A stretch of DNA of 27,690 bases from JAGLYZ01 sp049642725 (GTDB taxonomy: Bacteria > Patescibacteriota > Minisyncoccia > Minisyncoccales > JAGMDC01), in assembly GCA_049642725.1 (NCBI GenBank), contig JBARPC010000010.1, forward strand, positions 1-27,690, written 5' to 3'. Positions within the stretch are counted from its first letter, which is position 1. Each line of letters opens with the position of its first letter. Of this stretch, positions 8,036-15,662 are shown in pieces. Under the pieces are notes generated by a model. The model was given only the letters and a program-made list of their open reading frames with translations. It was not told the DNA's origin and made no database searches. The position numbers were made by a program, and so were the translations under genes.

Positions 8036-8063
8036 ACCTTAATTATTTTTATAAATCTGTCAA
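8036..8063 (-). promoter_or_regulatory. Possible purB promoter
   Basis: On the minus strand a perfect TTGACA (8058-8063) overlaps the purM stop codon and lies 16 bases before TAAGGT (8036-8041), a weak -10. The leader that follows (7958-8035) holds a small AGGAC/GTCCT hairpin near 8013-8026 and ends in AGGAGG. I recognise no purine riboswitch in it. Confidence 0.35.
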
Positions 8064-9097
8064 TCTTTTACTAAGATTATCTTTTTATTTTTATAAATTA
8101 TAAAAATTTGTTTTTCTTTAATTACTTTTCCAATTACCTCGGCTTCAACTTTCTCTTTTTTTAATAAATTTAAAATTTTATTCGTGTCTTTGTTTTTAAC
8201 AATTATAGCAAATCCCCAGCCCATATTAAAAGTTCTAAACATCTCTTTTAAACTGATTTTTCCTGTTTTTTGAATTAAATTAAAAATTGGCTGAGGTTTA
8301 AAATTATTAAACTCAAAGCCAACTTTTCTGTTTAATTTTTTAAATTTTAAATAAGCATCACCGGTTATATGAACAGCTCCAAGAATTTCAAATCTCTTAA
8401 CAATTTTTAAAAATGGTTTAACGTAAATTTTTGTTGGTTCAAGGCACTCAAAAATTAATTCTCTTTTAAAACCATTTAGCTTGTCAAAAGAATTAAACTT
8501 ACCACCCCATTTTTTAAAAAGAACTTTTCTTAATAAAGTTAAGCCATTGGAATGAATTCCAGAACTTTGAAAGCCGATTATAATATTACCGGGTCTTATT
8601 TTCTCTCCAGTGATTATATCTTTCTTTTTTAGTTCTCCAACACAGTCACAATTTATATGGTAAAAAGTATTTAAAAGTTCTGGCACATCGGCTATTTCTC
8701 CTCCTATTAAAGGACAATTTGCTTCTTTTGCCCCAAAAATCAATCCTTTCTGAATTTCTCTTAACAATTTCGGCTCTGATTTCTTTATATCAATTATATC
8801 TGTGATAGCTATTGGTTTTGCTCCGCATCTTATGCAATCATTTACCACCATTGCTATCGCATCTTTGCCAATAGTATTATGTTTATTAATCCATTCAGCT
8901 AAAAGAACTTTTGTGCCTACTCCATCACAGGTTTTCACCTGATATCTATTATTTCCAATTGGATAGAGAGTATTGAAAGGAGTTTTAATTATTTTTCCAT
9001 ATTTACTTAATTTGTAAGTAAGCTCAAAACTCTTTAAAGATTTTTTTGCCCTATCTCTTATTTTTCTATTAACCCCGGCTTTTGAATAAGTTATCAT
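8060..9097 (-). CDS. purM: Phosphoribosylformylglycinamidine cyclo-ligase (AIR synthetase)
   Basis: A 345-residue PurM that closes FGAM to AIR with ATP. It belongs to the same fold as PurL. The ATP-site motif CDGVGTK is at 57-63, followed by GKDAIAMVVNDCIRCGAKP and PLIGGEIADVP. The GFQSSGIHSNGLTLLRKV and FNMGWGFAIIVK motifs follow in the expected order, and length is standard. The gene is more AT-rich and Lys-rich than purB. The ATG lies two bases past the stop of the upstream small gene, with no Shine-Dalgarno, which suggests coupling. Together with purL, purQ, purC and purB it covers several steps between FGAR and AICAR, but purE/K, purF, purD, purN and purH are not here. Confidence 0.95.
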   Translation of the reverse strand: MITYSKAGVNRKIRDRAKKSLKSFELTYKLSKYGKIIKTPFNTLYPIGNNRYQVKTCDGVGTKVLLAEWINKHNTIGKDAIAMVVNDCIRCGAKPIAITDIIDIKKSEPKLLREIQKGLIFGAKEANCPLIGGEIADVPELLNTFYHINCDCVGELKKKDIITGEKIRPGNIIIGFQSSGIHSNGLTLLRKVLFKKWGGKFNSFDKLNGFKRELIFECLEPTKIYVKPFLKIVKRFEILGAVHITGDAYLKFKKLNRKVGFEFNNFKPQPIFNLIQKTGKISLKEMFRTFNMGWGFAIIVKNKDTNKILNLLKKEKVEAEVIGKVIKEKQIFIIYKNKKIILVKD

Positions 9098-9099
9098 AG

Positions 9100-9393
9100 C
9101 TAAAAATCTGTTACGCCGCTTATTTCTTTTAGATACCTGATAATTCTACTTATCTCCGACTGGTCAAAATCTTTTATCGCATCAAATTCTTTAGCTCTTA
9201 CTCTACGAAGAACTCCTTTAAATTCCTCTTTATTAATAACATCGCCGCAGCTGTCAAATAATTCACCCATTATCTTTTCTCTTTCATATTTATTAAATAT
9301 CTTACTATCTGTGGGTAAATTATGCGATGAATTTCTTAAAACATCTCTAAGTTCACTGCTATTGATTTTCTCTTTTTCATCAAATAAAGACAT
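9100..9393 (-). CDS. Small helical protein of unknown function
   Basis: A 97-residue, charged, mostly helical protein without signal peptide or membrane segment. I do not recognise a named domain. The layout, a KINSSELRDVL stretch, a KYEREKIMGELF helix, then INKEEFKGVLRRV and a final SEISRIIRYLKEISG helix, resembles small conserved proteins seen in Parcubacteria, from memory only. It sits between the DUF2330 gene and purM, two bases from purM, so it is probably co-transcribed with both. No promoter was found in the 29 bases before it. Confidence 0.65.
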   Translation of the reverse strand: MSLFDEKEKINSSELRDVLRNSSHNLPTDSKIFNKYEREKIMGELFDSCGDVINKEEFKGVLRRVRAKEFDAIKDFDQSEISRIIRYLKEISGVTDF

Positions 9394-9422
9394 AATAAAA
9401 AAAAGTTAAAAATTTTTAATTT

Positions 9423-11078
9423 CTATTTTACCATCTTTTCTAAATAAGCCCGGGTAGAAGGACCGACAAAACCAGTACCTTTATTTAATCCAACTGGTTC
9501 TAAAATATCTAAGCTATGTTCTTCTTGAAATCTAATCACTGCTGCTCTAGTGATTGAACCAAAATAGCCAGTAGCTTCAACTTCTGGTCTTTGCCATACT
9601 TCTTCAGTAATTAAAATTTCCTGCAATTTCTTCACATTATCGCCACTCATTCCTAAAGATAAATTTTGAGTCCATATTGTAATCTGTTTTTGACAAATAT
9701 TTTTATATTCCTCTCCTAAGACAAAAGTGCATCTGTTTTGAACACAGTTACATTTATTCGCTCCTACATCCAACGTGCATGGCATCTCAACCATTGTGCA
9801 AATAGCGCCTACGCAATCGGGTCTATTGTCTATATTCACACAAGAATTCGCATGGCAGCATACATCTCCGACACAATCATTATCTTGCTCGCAATATAGT
9901 CTATTGGGAATTTCTTCCTTTACAGATACAGAAATTTTTACAGATGACTTCTCAAGATATTCTATGGTTTTAGAACCGAAATATCCGGTTCCTTTTTCTA
10001 AACTAATCGGTTTTAAAATCTCGTAATTATATTTATCCTGAAAATTTGCTAAGGCATTTTTGGTAATGGGACCAAAATAGCCAGTAGCTTCAACTTCTGA
10101 ATCCCATACTCTTTCGTTGATTAAAATCTTCTGAAGATTTATTACATCTTCTCCGCTGCTTCCTATGTTTAGGTTCCTTTTCCAAACTTGAAGATAAACC
10201 ATTAAATCCCTTTCTATGTTTCTAAGATAATTATAAAGCTCAAACTTTCTTGCTTTTGCCCCTTTGTCAAACAACTCCGCAATTTCCTCGCTGACCTGGT
10301 TTAACTCGTCAGAAGTCAATTCTACTTCCGAATATCCAAGATTCCACTTAAAAGGCATTTCAGGAATACTGTTTTCAGTAATAAGAAAAACATGGATATC
10401 GGCTCTGCTTTGACCAATCTCTGAAATTCCGCTTATCAACAATGGGTAATAAAGATAATCTGTCTTAAATTTATAAACTAAGGGCTTAATACTCTCCTCT
10501 CCTTCTTTTGTATCAATTACATCAAAGACAAAATATTTTATATCTCTTTTTAAATAATTGGAAATGCCTTGTTTAAATTCCGAGGAAATTTCTTTTACCT
10601 CTAATCCTTTTTCCTCGGCAAAATCTTTGAGCCAATTCAAGAAATAATCTAAATCATTTACTTTTACCACTGTTACATCATGGGCGCCAATTTGTTCATG
10701 AAAAGTAATTTCTACTCCTTGGGTTGGAGCTCCTTCAGCTCCTTTGCCGAGCATTAACCAATTATCTCTCATTTTTTCAATTTTCTCATTCATAATCTCT
10801 GTGATTTTTTCAAAGGATTCAAAACTTCCTTCTTTTATTTCGCTTGGGTTAGAAGGCAATGGTACCATTCTTAAAGCAGTGGCTTCAGTATCGCTTTTCA
10901 CATCATTAGACAAAATTATTATTTCTTCTTCTCCATTCCATGCCACAATGGCATTTTGGGCCGATTGGTCCAAATGAACTTTTGGCGGCCAAACTATCAT
11001 TCCCCCATCAGCGAAAGCAAAATAGGGAATTAAGAAAAAACTAATCAAAATTGTTAGAAAAATTATTTTGTTTTTCAT
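9423..11078 (-). CDS. Exported DUF2330-like protein with two peptidoglycan-binding domains
   Basis: A 551-residue secreted protein. Residues 1-23 are a signal peptide (hydrophobic core, then AFA-DGG). About 24-280 resembles DUF2330, which starts at DGGMIVWPP; function unknown. Two PG_binding_1 domains follow, about 299-376 (LQVWKRNLNIGSSGEDVINLQ) and 468-548 (LSLGMSGDNVKKLQEILI), each closing with ATGYFG. Between them lies a Cys-rich module (396-462, 12 cysteines) with a CVGDVCCHANSC core, probably disulfide-bonded. The two binding domains share an exact 29-base stretch in DNA (9558-9586 and 10071-10099), so one is a recent copy or has been converted. It probably sits in the cell wall. A -10 box 8 bases before the ATG suggests a leaderless transcript. 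Confidence 0.8.
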   Translation of the reverse strand: MKNKIIFLTILISFFLIPYFAFADGGMIVWPPKVHLDQSAQNAIVAWNGEEEIIILSNDVKSDTEATALRMVPLPSNPSEIKEGSFESFEKITEIMNEKIEKMRDNWLMLGKGAEGAPTQGVEITFHEQIGAHDVTVVKVNDLDYFLNWLKDFAEEKGLEVKEISSEFKQGISNYLKRDIKYFVFDVIDTKEGEESIKPLVYKFKTDYLYYPLLISGISEIGQSRADIHVFLITENSIPEMPFKWNLGYSEVELTSDELNQVSEEIAELFDKGAKARKFELYNYLRNIERDLMVYLQVWKRNLNIGSSGEDVINLQKILINERVWDSEVEATGYFGPITKNALANFQDKYNYEILKPISLEKGTGYFGSKTIEYLEKSSVKISVSVKEEIPNRLYCEQDNDCVGDVCCHANSCVNIDNRPDCVGAICTMVEMPCTLDVGANKCNCVQNRCTFVLGEEYKNICQKQITIWTQNLSLGMSGDNVKKLQEILITEEVWQRPEVEATGYFGSITRAAVIRFQEEHSLDILEPVGLNKGTGFVGPSTRAYLEKMVK

Positions 11079-11086
11079 ATTATTTT

Positions 11087-11114
11087 AATATAACACATTT
11101 TTGTTATTTTTAAA
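11087..11114 (-). promoter_or_regulatory. Promoter of the DUF2330 gene, leaderless type
   Basis: On the minus strand TTTAAA (11109-11114) lies 16 bases before TATATT (11087-11092). The expected start of transcription is two bases before the ATG at 11078, and no Shine-Dalgarno fits. It overlaps the last codons of the EndoQ gene. Confidence 0.45.
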
Positions 11115-12366
11115 ATAAAGTTTTTTGGTTTGGTAATTTTCTTTGTTCTGTTTTTGAAAAAATTCTTACTTTGCCAAAAACGCCGTCAAAACCCGGCTCC
11201 ACAGAAACATTTCCTTGTCTTACTCGCATAATGCCTTCAGCAATTTTTGAAAGGGTTGCTGATTCTAAATCTGTCTTGGAAATATCTAATAAAATTTTAA
11301 ACTCATTATTAAATTTTTCAATTAGGTTTTTATATTCTGCCTCTACCTGTTTTGTGCCTGTGTTTTGGCCCAAACTTTCAGCAATTACTTCTTCTAAGGG
11401 AACTAAACTTTTAAAAGGAATAAATGCTTCTGGTTTAAATCCTTTGGGTTTGTCTGCCAACTCTTCTACTCGGTTTAAAACCCCGATAGTTAATGGCTTG
11501 CCGCAATTAGGGCAAATATTATTATATTTTTTTGACTCTGAAGGCGACAAACTAACTTCGCAACTTCTATGTCCATCATAATGGTATTTGCCTTCTTCAG
11601 GATAAAACTCAATTGTGTAAAGAAACTTTTGAGGATTTTTTGATTTTATTGCCTCAACAATGGAAAAATAATCTAATTCTGTGTCAAAAACATTTGCCTC
11701 TCTGCCAAGCTTGGCTGGACTGTGAGCATCACTATTTGAGATTATAGCAACCTTTCGGCCATCAGGTATTCGCCAAAGCATTTCAGGGTCCGCGGATAAA
11801 CCGGTTTCCAAAGCATAAATATATTTAGAATAATCTTCAAAGCATTCTTCAATGGAATTAAAACCTGACTTTGAACCGAAAATACCAAACCATGGAGTCA
11901 TACAGTGTCCAGGCACAATTAAACAATCTTTTGAAATATTTAAAACAATTTTTGCCAATTCTTTTGCATCCAATCCTAAAATTGGTCGGCCATCAGATTT
12001 TAAATTGCCAATCCAACCCAGTTGAATATTAATTTTCTCAACAATTTCAAAGGAAGGAGCAAAAACAACGATATGAATTTTTCGCACCCTTCCGCCTTTA
12101 GAATAAATACAGCTAATCTCACTTGTTAAGACAAATCTTGTTCTTTGTTTTGAATTTGCTTCGGATTTTAAAACATATAATCCTGATTCTGCCGGCTCTA
12201 ATTTTTCTTTCAGATTTTTAAACCACTCCGGATGAGTGAAGTCACCTGTTCCTAAAACTTCAATCCCTTTAATTCTTGCCCATTGAGCCATACTCTCTAA
12301 ATCCATTTGCGGGCTGGTCGCTCTTGAATATTTGGAATGAAGATGAAAGTCAGTAATAAATTTCAT
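11110..12366 (-). CDS. Endonuclease Q-like PHP-domain DNA repair nuclease
   Basis: A 418-residue protein matching EndoQ, which nicks DNA 5' of deaminated bases such as uracil and hypoxanthine. The PHP metal site shows as DFHLHSKYS (His8, His10), GTGDFTHPEW (Asp42, His45), TSEIS (Glu83), KIHIVVFAP (His98), VPGHCMTPWFG (His154) and ISNSDAHSPAKLG (Asp213, His215). A zinc-finger-like cluster follows: GHRSCEVSLSPSES (His266, Cys269) and CPNCGKPL (Cys285, Cys288). The helical C-terminal part contains VEPGFDGVFGKV. The last five residues, QKTLF, resemble a sliding-clamp-binding motif. It is five bases downstream of the permease gene, on the same strand. EndoQ is best known from Thermococcales and some Bacillus; presence here fits an archaeal-type gene in a CPR genome. 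Confidence 0.88.
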   Translation of the reverse strand: MKFITDFHLHSKYSRATSPQMDLESMAQWARIKGIEVLGTGDFTHPEWFKNLKEKLEPAESGLYVLKSEANSKQRTRFVLTSEISCIYSKGGRVRKIHIVVFAPSFEIVEKINIQLGWIGNLKSDGRPILGLDAKELAKIVLNISKDCLIVPGHCMTPWFGIFGSKSGFNSIEECFEDYSKYIYALETGLSADPEMLWRIPDGRKVAIISNSDAHSPAKLGREANVFDTELDYFSIVEAIKSKNPQKFLYTIEFYPEEGKYHYDGHRSCEVSLSPSESKKYNNICPNCGKPLTIGVLNRVEELADKPKGFKPEAFIPFKSLVPLEEVIAESLGQNTGTKQVEAEYKNLIEKFNNEFKILLDISKTDLESATLSKIAEGIMRVRQGNVSVEPGFDGVFGKVRIFSKTEQRKLPNQKTLF

Positions 12367-12371
12367 GAAAA

Positions 12372-13493
12372 TTATTTTGCGAACATAAAGTAGAAAATTT
12401 GAAGCCCCATTCCTATAACAAAAAATATTGGCAAAAAGTATAATAAAGGATTCATCTTTTGAGAAAATTTCTTTTTCAAAAAAGCCCTATAAAGAAAAAT
12501 AATAATTATTCCCTCTCCGCCAATAGCTATAGCACCAGTGATAGCAATAACATTAATAAATTCCCGCATACCTGCTAAAAACAAAAACAAAGGCAGAAAA
12601 CAAGCCATAACCCAGGAAAAATTCTTGGATAATCTAAAATCATACCAAAAAACTTTTTTGAGAGTCAAACCTAAAGTAAGAAAGGAAGTAAAACAAGCAA
12701 TAATTCCGAAAATAAAACCAAGTCCAATAATATTATTACCTAAAGTTTGGGAAAAACCAGATATAGCTTCTTTTGAAGTATGAGTTCCGCAGGTTCCAAA
12801 AATAATAAAAACAAAAAATATATAAGCAATAGAAGCAATTAAAACCCCGGAGATAATAACCTTCTTTAATTTCTTTCTGTCTCCTTTTAGTATTTCTTTG
12901 AGCTCTGGCACTATAGCCGAACCCCATAAAGAAAAAAGAATAACACCGTAAGGAAAAGCCAAGAACCTCCAATCAATTGTTTTTAAGTAATCAATATTAA
13001 TAAAAGGCAGAGCTTTTAGAAAAAAAATAATTAAAACAGCAAAAAAAATAAATAAGAGAGAAAGTTCAATTTGAGATATACTTTTAATTCCTCGAAAAAT
13101 CAGATAACTGCCAACACCAAAAAATATTAGAGTATAGATTAAATTACTACCGCCAAAATAAGGAGCGAAGAGAAATTTTAAAAACTCTCCGCCAACAATT
13201 AAATAAGCCAAAGAGGCGCCGGTCAGACCTAGCCAAACAAGTAAAAAAGATAAATTTTTCCAGCCAGTGCCAAGATATTTACTTACATAACCAGGCAAAC
13301 GGTGAAGTCCTTTTGTTCCCAAGCAAATCTCTCCAAAAATTAAATTCACGCCAATCGCTATGCCAGATATTAACAAAAAATAAAAAAGAGCGATAAAAAA
13401 ACCTGCCTTTGAAACAACATAAGGCAAGCCGAAAATTCCTACTCCAATTATTGTCCCAACAAAAACTGCCAGCGCTTTTAAAAAATCTTTCAT
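12372..13493 (-). CDS. Amino-acid permease (APC superfamily, aromatic amino acid type)
   Basis: A 373-residue integral membrane protein with about 11 hydrophobic segments from the N-terminus onward. The first helix carries GTIIGVGIFGLPYVVSKAG, the unwound GxG substrate-binding motif of APC/AAAP-type transporters. The later pattern (VILFSLWGSAIVPELKEIL) matches the tryptophan/tyrosine permease and related families. It presumably imports amino acids across the cytoplasmic membrane by ion symport; the substrate cannot be read from the sequence. It is one base from the small membrane gene upstream and five bases from EndoQ downstream. An importer fits an organism with limited biosynthesis. Confidence 0.85.
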   Translation of the reverse strand: MKDFLKALAVFVGTIIGVGIFGLPYVVSKAGFFIALFYFLLISGIAIGVNLIFGEICLGTKGLHRLPGYVSKYLGTGWKNLSFLLVWLGLTGASLAYLIVGGEFLKFLFAPYFGGSNLIYTLIFFGVGSYLIFRGIKSISQIELSLLFIFFAVLIIFFLKALPFINIDYLKTIDWRFLAFPYGVILFSLWGSAIVPELKEILKGDRKKLKKVIISGVLIASIAYIFFVFIIFGTCGTHTSKEAISGFSQTLGNNIIGLGFIFGIIACFTSFLTLGLTLKKVFWYDFRLSKNFSWVMACFLPLFLFLAGMREFINVIAITGAIAIGGEGIIIIFLYRAFLKKKFSQKMNPLLYFLPIFFVIGMGLQIFYFMFAK

Positions 13494-13494
13494 T

Positions 13495-13776
13495 TTATTT
13501 AAGTCCTAATAAATATACAAAGCTATCTGCTAAAGAAGCGGGGAAAGAAGACAAATCTATTGATTGACTAATTTGTTGGCCTTGAGAGATTAAAAATGGC
13601 AAAGAAAAAAATATTCCCACTACTAATCCTAAATAAACAAAAACAACAAAACTTTTCATTAAGGTTTCAGGAAAATCACCCTCATGTTTAGAAAGCCGTT
13701 CTTTATATCTCAATGTAAAAACAAAGCAAAATAAGAATAAAAATAGATATATTAAAACAATAAAGGAAAAAGACAT
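13495..13776 (-). CDS. Small two-helix membrane protein, unknown function
   Basis: A 93-residue protein with two clear membrane segments (about 3-21 and 43-63) joined by a charged loop (RYKERLSKHEGDFPE). I do not recognise a family. It is packed between acylphosphatase (one base gap) and the permease (one base gap), so it belongs to the same transcript and may be translated by coupling. A role as a permease partner is possible, but nothing in the sequence shows it. Confidence 0.65.
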   Translation of the reverse strand: MSFSFIVLIYLFLFLFCFVFTLRYKERLSKHEGDFPETLMKSFVVFVYLGLVVGIFFSLPFLISQGQQISQSIDLSSFPASLADSFVYLLGLK

Positions 13777-13777
13777 A

Positions 13778-14059
13778 TTAATATTTTATCTTAAAATCTT
13801 TAAACTCATCTTTATATTCTTCTTCTTTAATTTCAACTTTATCAACTTTAGCAAAAATGGGGCCTTTTTTTGTCCATCTAATTATCTTTTTAACTTCTTC
13901 TTCATCGCCTTCTAAAATGATTTCCACTCTACTATCGTCTAAATTTTTCACCCAGCCATTTACTTCTAATTTTTCAGCTTTTCTCCTGCTGTTCTCTCGG
14001 AAAAATACTCCTTGTACTCTACCACTGATAAAAAGATGAACTCTAATTTTCTTGTTCAT
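13778..14059 (-). CDS. acyP: Acylphosphatase
   Basis: A 93-residue acylphosphatase of normal length, which hydrolyses carboxyl-phosphate bonds. The P-loop GRVQGVFFR holds the catalytic arginine (Arg21), and GWVKNLDDSRVEI holds the catalytic asparagine (Asn39). VEIILEGDEEEV and the closing DFKIKY complete the ferredoxin-like fold. The ATG at 14059 is preferred to the one at 14083 because AAGGGA lies just before it and family homology begins there. It is one base upstream of the small membrane gene. Confidence 0.93.
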   Translation of the reverse strand: MNKKIRVHLFISGRVQGVFFRENSRRKAEKLEVNGWVKNLDDSRVEIILEGDEEEVKKIIRWTKKGPIFAKVDKVEIKEEEYKDEFKDFKIKY

Positions 14060-14093
14060 TTTTTTCCCTTGGTTAAGGAACAACTATTAAGAT

Positions 14094-14366
14094 TTAAACT
14101 TTATATACTTTGTAGCCCTCCCTGATTTTCTCATTTACTTTCATCCCAATACTATCTCCTTTTTTTGCTTTATCGATTTTTTTATGTTCAAATTCCATTG
14201 AATCAACGGTCTGATTAAAATCAGTTTCTTCGCCGCCGACAATTCTAATTTCATCTCCTACTTTAAGAGGACCAGATAATTCAATTACTGCTACACCAAT
14301 ATTTCCGAAATAATGAGTAATTTTTCCTATTAATTTTCCTTCTTTTGGAGGATTATTTTCTGGCAT
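14094..14366 (-). CDS. EF-Tu domain 2-like beta-barrel protein
   Basis: A 90-residue single-domain protein resembling domain 2 of translational GTPases, the beta-barrel also found at the C-terminus of U32 peptidases. The pattern is GKITHYFGNIGVAVIELSG, then LKVGDEIRIVGGEETDF, then KAKKGDSIGMKVNEKIREG, which corresponds to the GxV, GD-I and GxxVGxxL strands. It has no G domain, so it cannot be a GTPase alone. Free-standing copies are common in archaea and CPR genomes, function unknown. It lies 34 bases upstream of acylphosphatase and 19 bases after the LOG-like gene. Confidence 0.8.
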   Translation of the reverse strand: MPENNPPKEGKLIGKITHYFGNIGVAVIELSGPLKVGDEIRIVGGEETDFNQTVDSMEFEHKKIDKAKKGDSIGMKVNEKIREGYKVYKV

Positions 14367-14385
14367 AGATTTATGCTTAATTGTA

Positions 14386-14934
14386 TTATTTCTTCGACCT
14401 TTTTGAACTTTCTATTAGTTTAATTAATTTTTTAACTAATCTTTTGGGATCTTTTTCAAAAACAATTCTTATTTTCCCTCTATGAGGAAACTTGATTAAA
14501 TCTTTTATAATATCTGCTGTTCCACCAGTGCCTTCTAAAACACCAATGGGTTTTTGGTCTTCAAAAGCAATGGTAAATTCATTTAAAGTTCCCATTCTGC
14601 CGCAAATTATAATTACAGCGTCTGCCGCTCTAGTCATTAAAAGATTCCTGCCAGCATAGCCAAAACCTGTATGGACAATAATATCAGAAATCCCTGGAAG
14701 ACGATATTTTTTTCTATGCGCTACTTCAGAAGCAGCAGGTGAAAAACCAATACTAACCCCGCCTGCCTCTTCTAATCCTTGTACAGAAAAAAAAGGTATG
14801 CCGGTAGTGGCTCCGGTTACTAAAATACAATCTTGTTTGGCAATTTCTTGGCCTACTTCTTTTGCCAATCTCTTGGCGTTTTTTGAGCAAATACCTATTT
14901 GAGCTGCGCCTGATACGGCAATTTTATACTTCAT
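14386..14934 (-). CDS. LOG-like Rossmann protein (TIGR00725 type)
   Basis: A 182-residue Rossmann-fold protein. It starts with KIAVSGAAQIG, then has ILVTGATTGIPFFSVQG, the AGRNLLMTRAADAVIIICG nucleotide-binding stretch, and GRMGTLNEF in the place of the PGGxGTxxE motif. This matches the TIGR00725 family, related to the LOG cytokinin phosphoribohydrolases and to molybdenum-cofactor carrier proteins. The biological substrate is unknown, and the lack of the full PGGxGTxxE motif argues against a LOG activity. A -10 box TAGAAT lies 8 bases before the ATG, suggesting a leaderless transcript. Confidence 0.82.
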   Translation of the reverse strand: MKYKIAVSGAAQIGICSKNAKRLAKEVGQEIAKQDCILVTGATTGIPFFSVQGLEEAGGVSIGFSPAASEVAHRKKYRLPGISDIIVHTGFGYAGRNLLMTRAADAVIIICGRMGTLNEFTIAFEDQKPIGVLEGTGGTADIIKDLIKFPHRGKIRIVFEKDPKRLVKKLIKLIESSKRSKK

Positions 14935-14942
14935 ATATTTTT

Positions 14943-14971
14943 ATTCTAACAGATTTCTCAAAAAATTTCTA
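14943..14971 (-). promoter_or_regulatory. Possible promoter of the LOG-like gene, leaderless type
   Basis: On the minus strand TAGAAA (14966-14971) lies 17 bases before TAGAAT (14943-14948). Transcription would begin about two bases before the ATG. The -35 overlaps the stop of the PP-loop gene. The -35 box is weak. Confidence 0.35.
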
Positions 14972-15598
14972 ATTATCAAAATCTTTTTTTATCTCTACTA
15001 CTATTGATTGAGTATGGTCTTGAGGAAAAATTTCTTTAACTTTCTCAACACCATATTTTCTTTTAATGTATTCTCTCAATTCAAATTCGTATTCTGCTCC
15101 GATAGAATCAAAGCTTTTATATTCTTTAATTTCAAAAAACCTATTCACTAAAATATCCATCGTTTTTCTGCTATAACCTGCCAATGGCTGAATATAATGA
15201 ACATTAAATTTATCTTCCAGATGTCTAATTTCTGACAAAGAAAGAACTGGCACTCTATCGTCTCTTCTTACGCCGTCAGCAATAAGCTCTGTCTGTCCAG
15301 CCAATGTTTCTAATGCTTTTTGATGAATGTATTTTATCCCATTTGCCGGAAAGCCATCCTGGATAGTTTGTTTTACTGCTTCTTCTAAAATTTTCTCATC
15401 TAACTTTAATACCTTAAAAGAGCTTGTCCTGAGCTCGTCGAAGGAAAAACTTAATTTTTTAGCCGCTTCTTCAGCTTTTTTCCAGTTTGAGAGTAGTCCA
15501 AAACTATAAGTAATCAACTCTACCTCAAAAAAGTTTGATAGCATAACTGTTGCTAAACAAGAGTCCTTTCCACCACTAAACAAAATAGATACTTTCAT
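14969..15598 (-). CDS. PP-loop ATP-binding protein of archaeal type
   Basis: A 209-residue PP-loop ATPase/adenylating enzyme with the SGGKDS loop at 8-13. The second half carries IADGVRRDDRVPVLSLSEIRHLEDKF and YIQPLAGYSRKTMDILV, a combination I associate with uncharacterised archaeal PP-loop proteins. Dph6-type diphthine-ammonia ligases are similar in outline but carry an EGGEYET motif, absent here (GAEYEFELRE instead). The target is unknown; tRNA or metabolite adenylation is typical of the superfamily. Residues 52-59 (SFDELRTS) are encoded by a palindromic element inserted in a loop between the first helix and the KVLKLDEKILEEAV region. It has a leaderless-type promoter at 15606-15633. Confidence 0.75.
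   Translation of the reverse strand: MKVSILFSGGKDSCLATVMLSNFFEVELITYSFGLLSNWKKAEEAAKKLSFSFDELRTSSFKVLKLDEKILEEAVKQTIQDGFPANGIKYIHQKALETLAGQTELIADGVRRDDRVPVLSLSEIRHLEDKFNVHYIQPLAGYSRKTMDILVNRFFEIKEYKSFDSIGAEYEFELREYIKRKYGVEKVKEIFPQDHTQSIVVEIKKDFDN
15423..15444. repeat. In-frame imperfect palindrome inside the PP-loop gene
   Basis: In the gene's direction the element begins CCTTCGACGAGCTCAGGAC and ends AAG; it pairs imperfectly about a central GAGCTC. It is GC-rich against its surroundings and encodes SFDELRTS. From memory, near-identical sequences recur in many bacterial genomes, including CPR genomes. Confidence 0.75.
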
Positions 15599-15605
15599 TT
15601 TTTAA

Positions 15606-15633
15606 ATCTTACCATAAAATCCATTTTTTTCAA
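15606..15633 (-). promoter_or_regulatory. Promoter of the PP-loop gene, leaderless type
   Basis: On the minus strand TTGAAA (15628-15633) lies 16 bases before TAAGAT (15606-15611), which is 7 bases before the ATG at 15598. The expected transcript begins one base before the start codon. It lies just after the terminator of the upstream small membrane gene, so it must start a new unit. Confidence 0.55.
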
Positions 15634-15639
15634 GGATAA

Positions 15640-15660
15640 AAAAACAGGGAGAAATCTCCC
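15640..15660 (-). terminator. Rho-independent terminator of the small membrane gene
   Basis: Stem GGGAGA/TCTCCC (15647-15652, 15655-15660) with a 2-base loop. On the minus strand it is followed by TGTTTTTTTAT. It begins two bases past the stop at 15663. Confidence 0.75.
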
Positions 15661-15662
15661 TT

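Noticed and set aside
7958..8059. Purine riboswitch before purB
   Set aside because: Only a five-base-pair hairpin is present and I see none of the conserved junction bases.
11171..11581. Plus-strand 136-codon frame
   Set aside because: It is antisense to the EndoQ gene, whose metal and zinc motifs are intact.
14969..15598. Diphthine-ammonia ligase for the PP-loop protein
   Set aside because: The EGGEYET motif is absent, and bacteria lack the diphthamide pathway.
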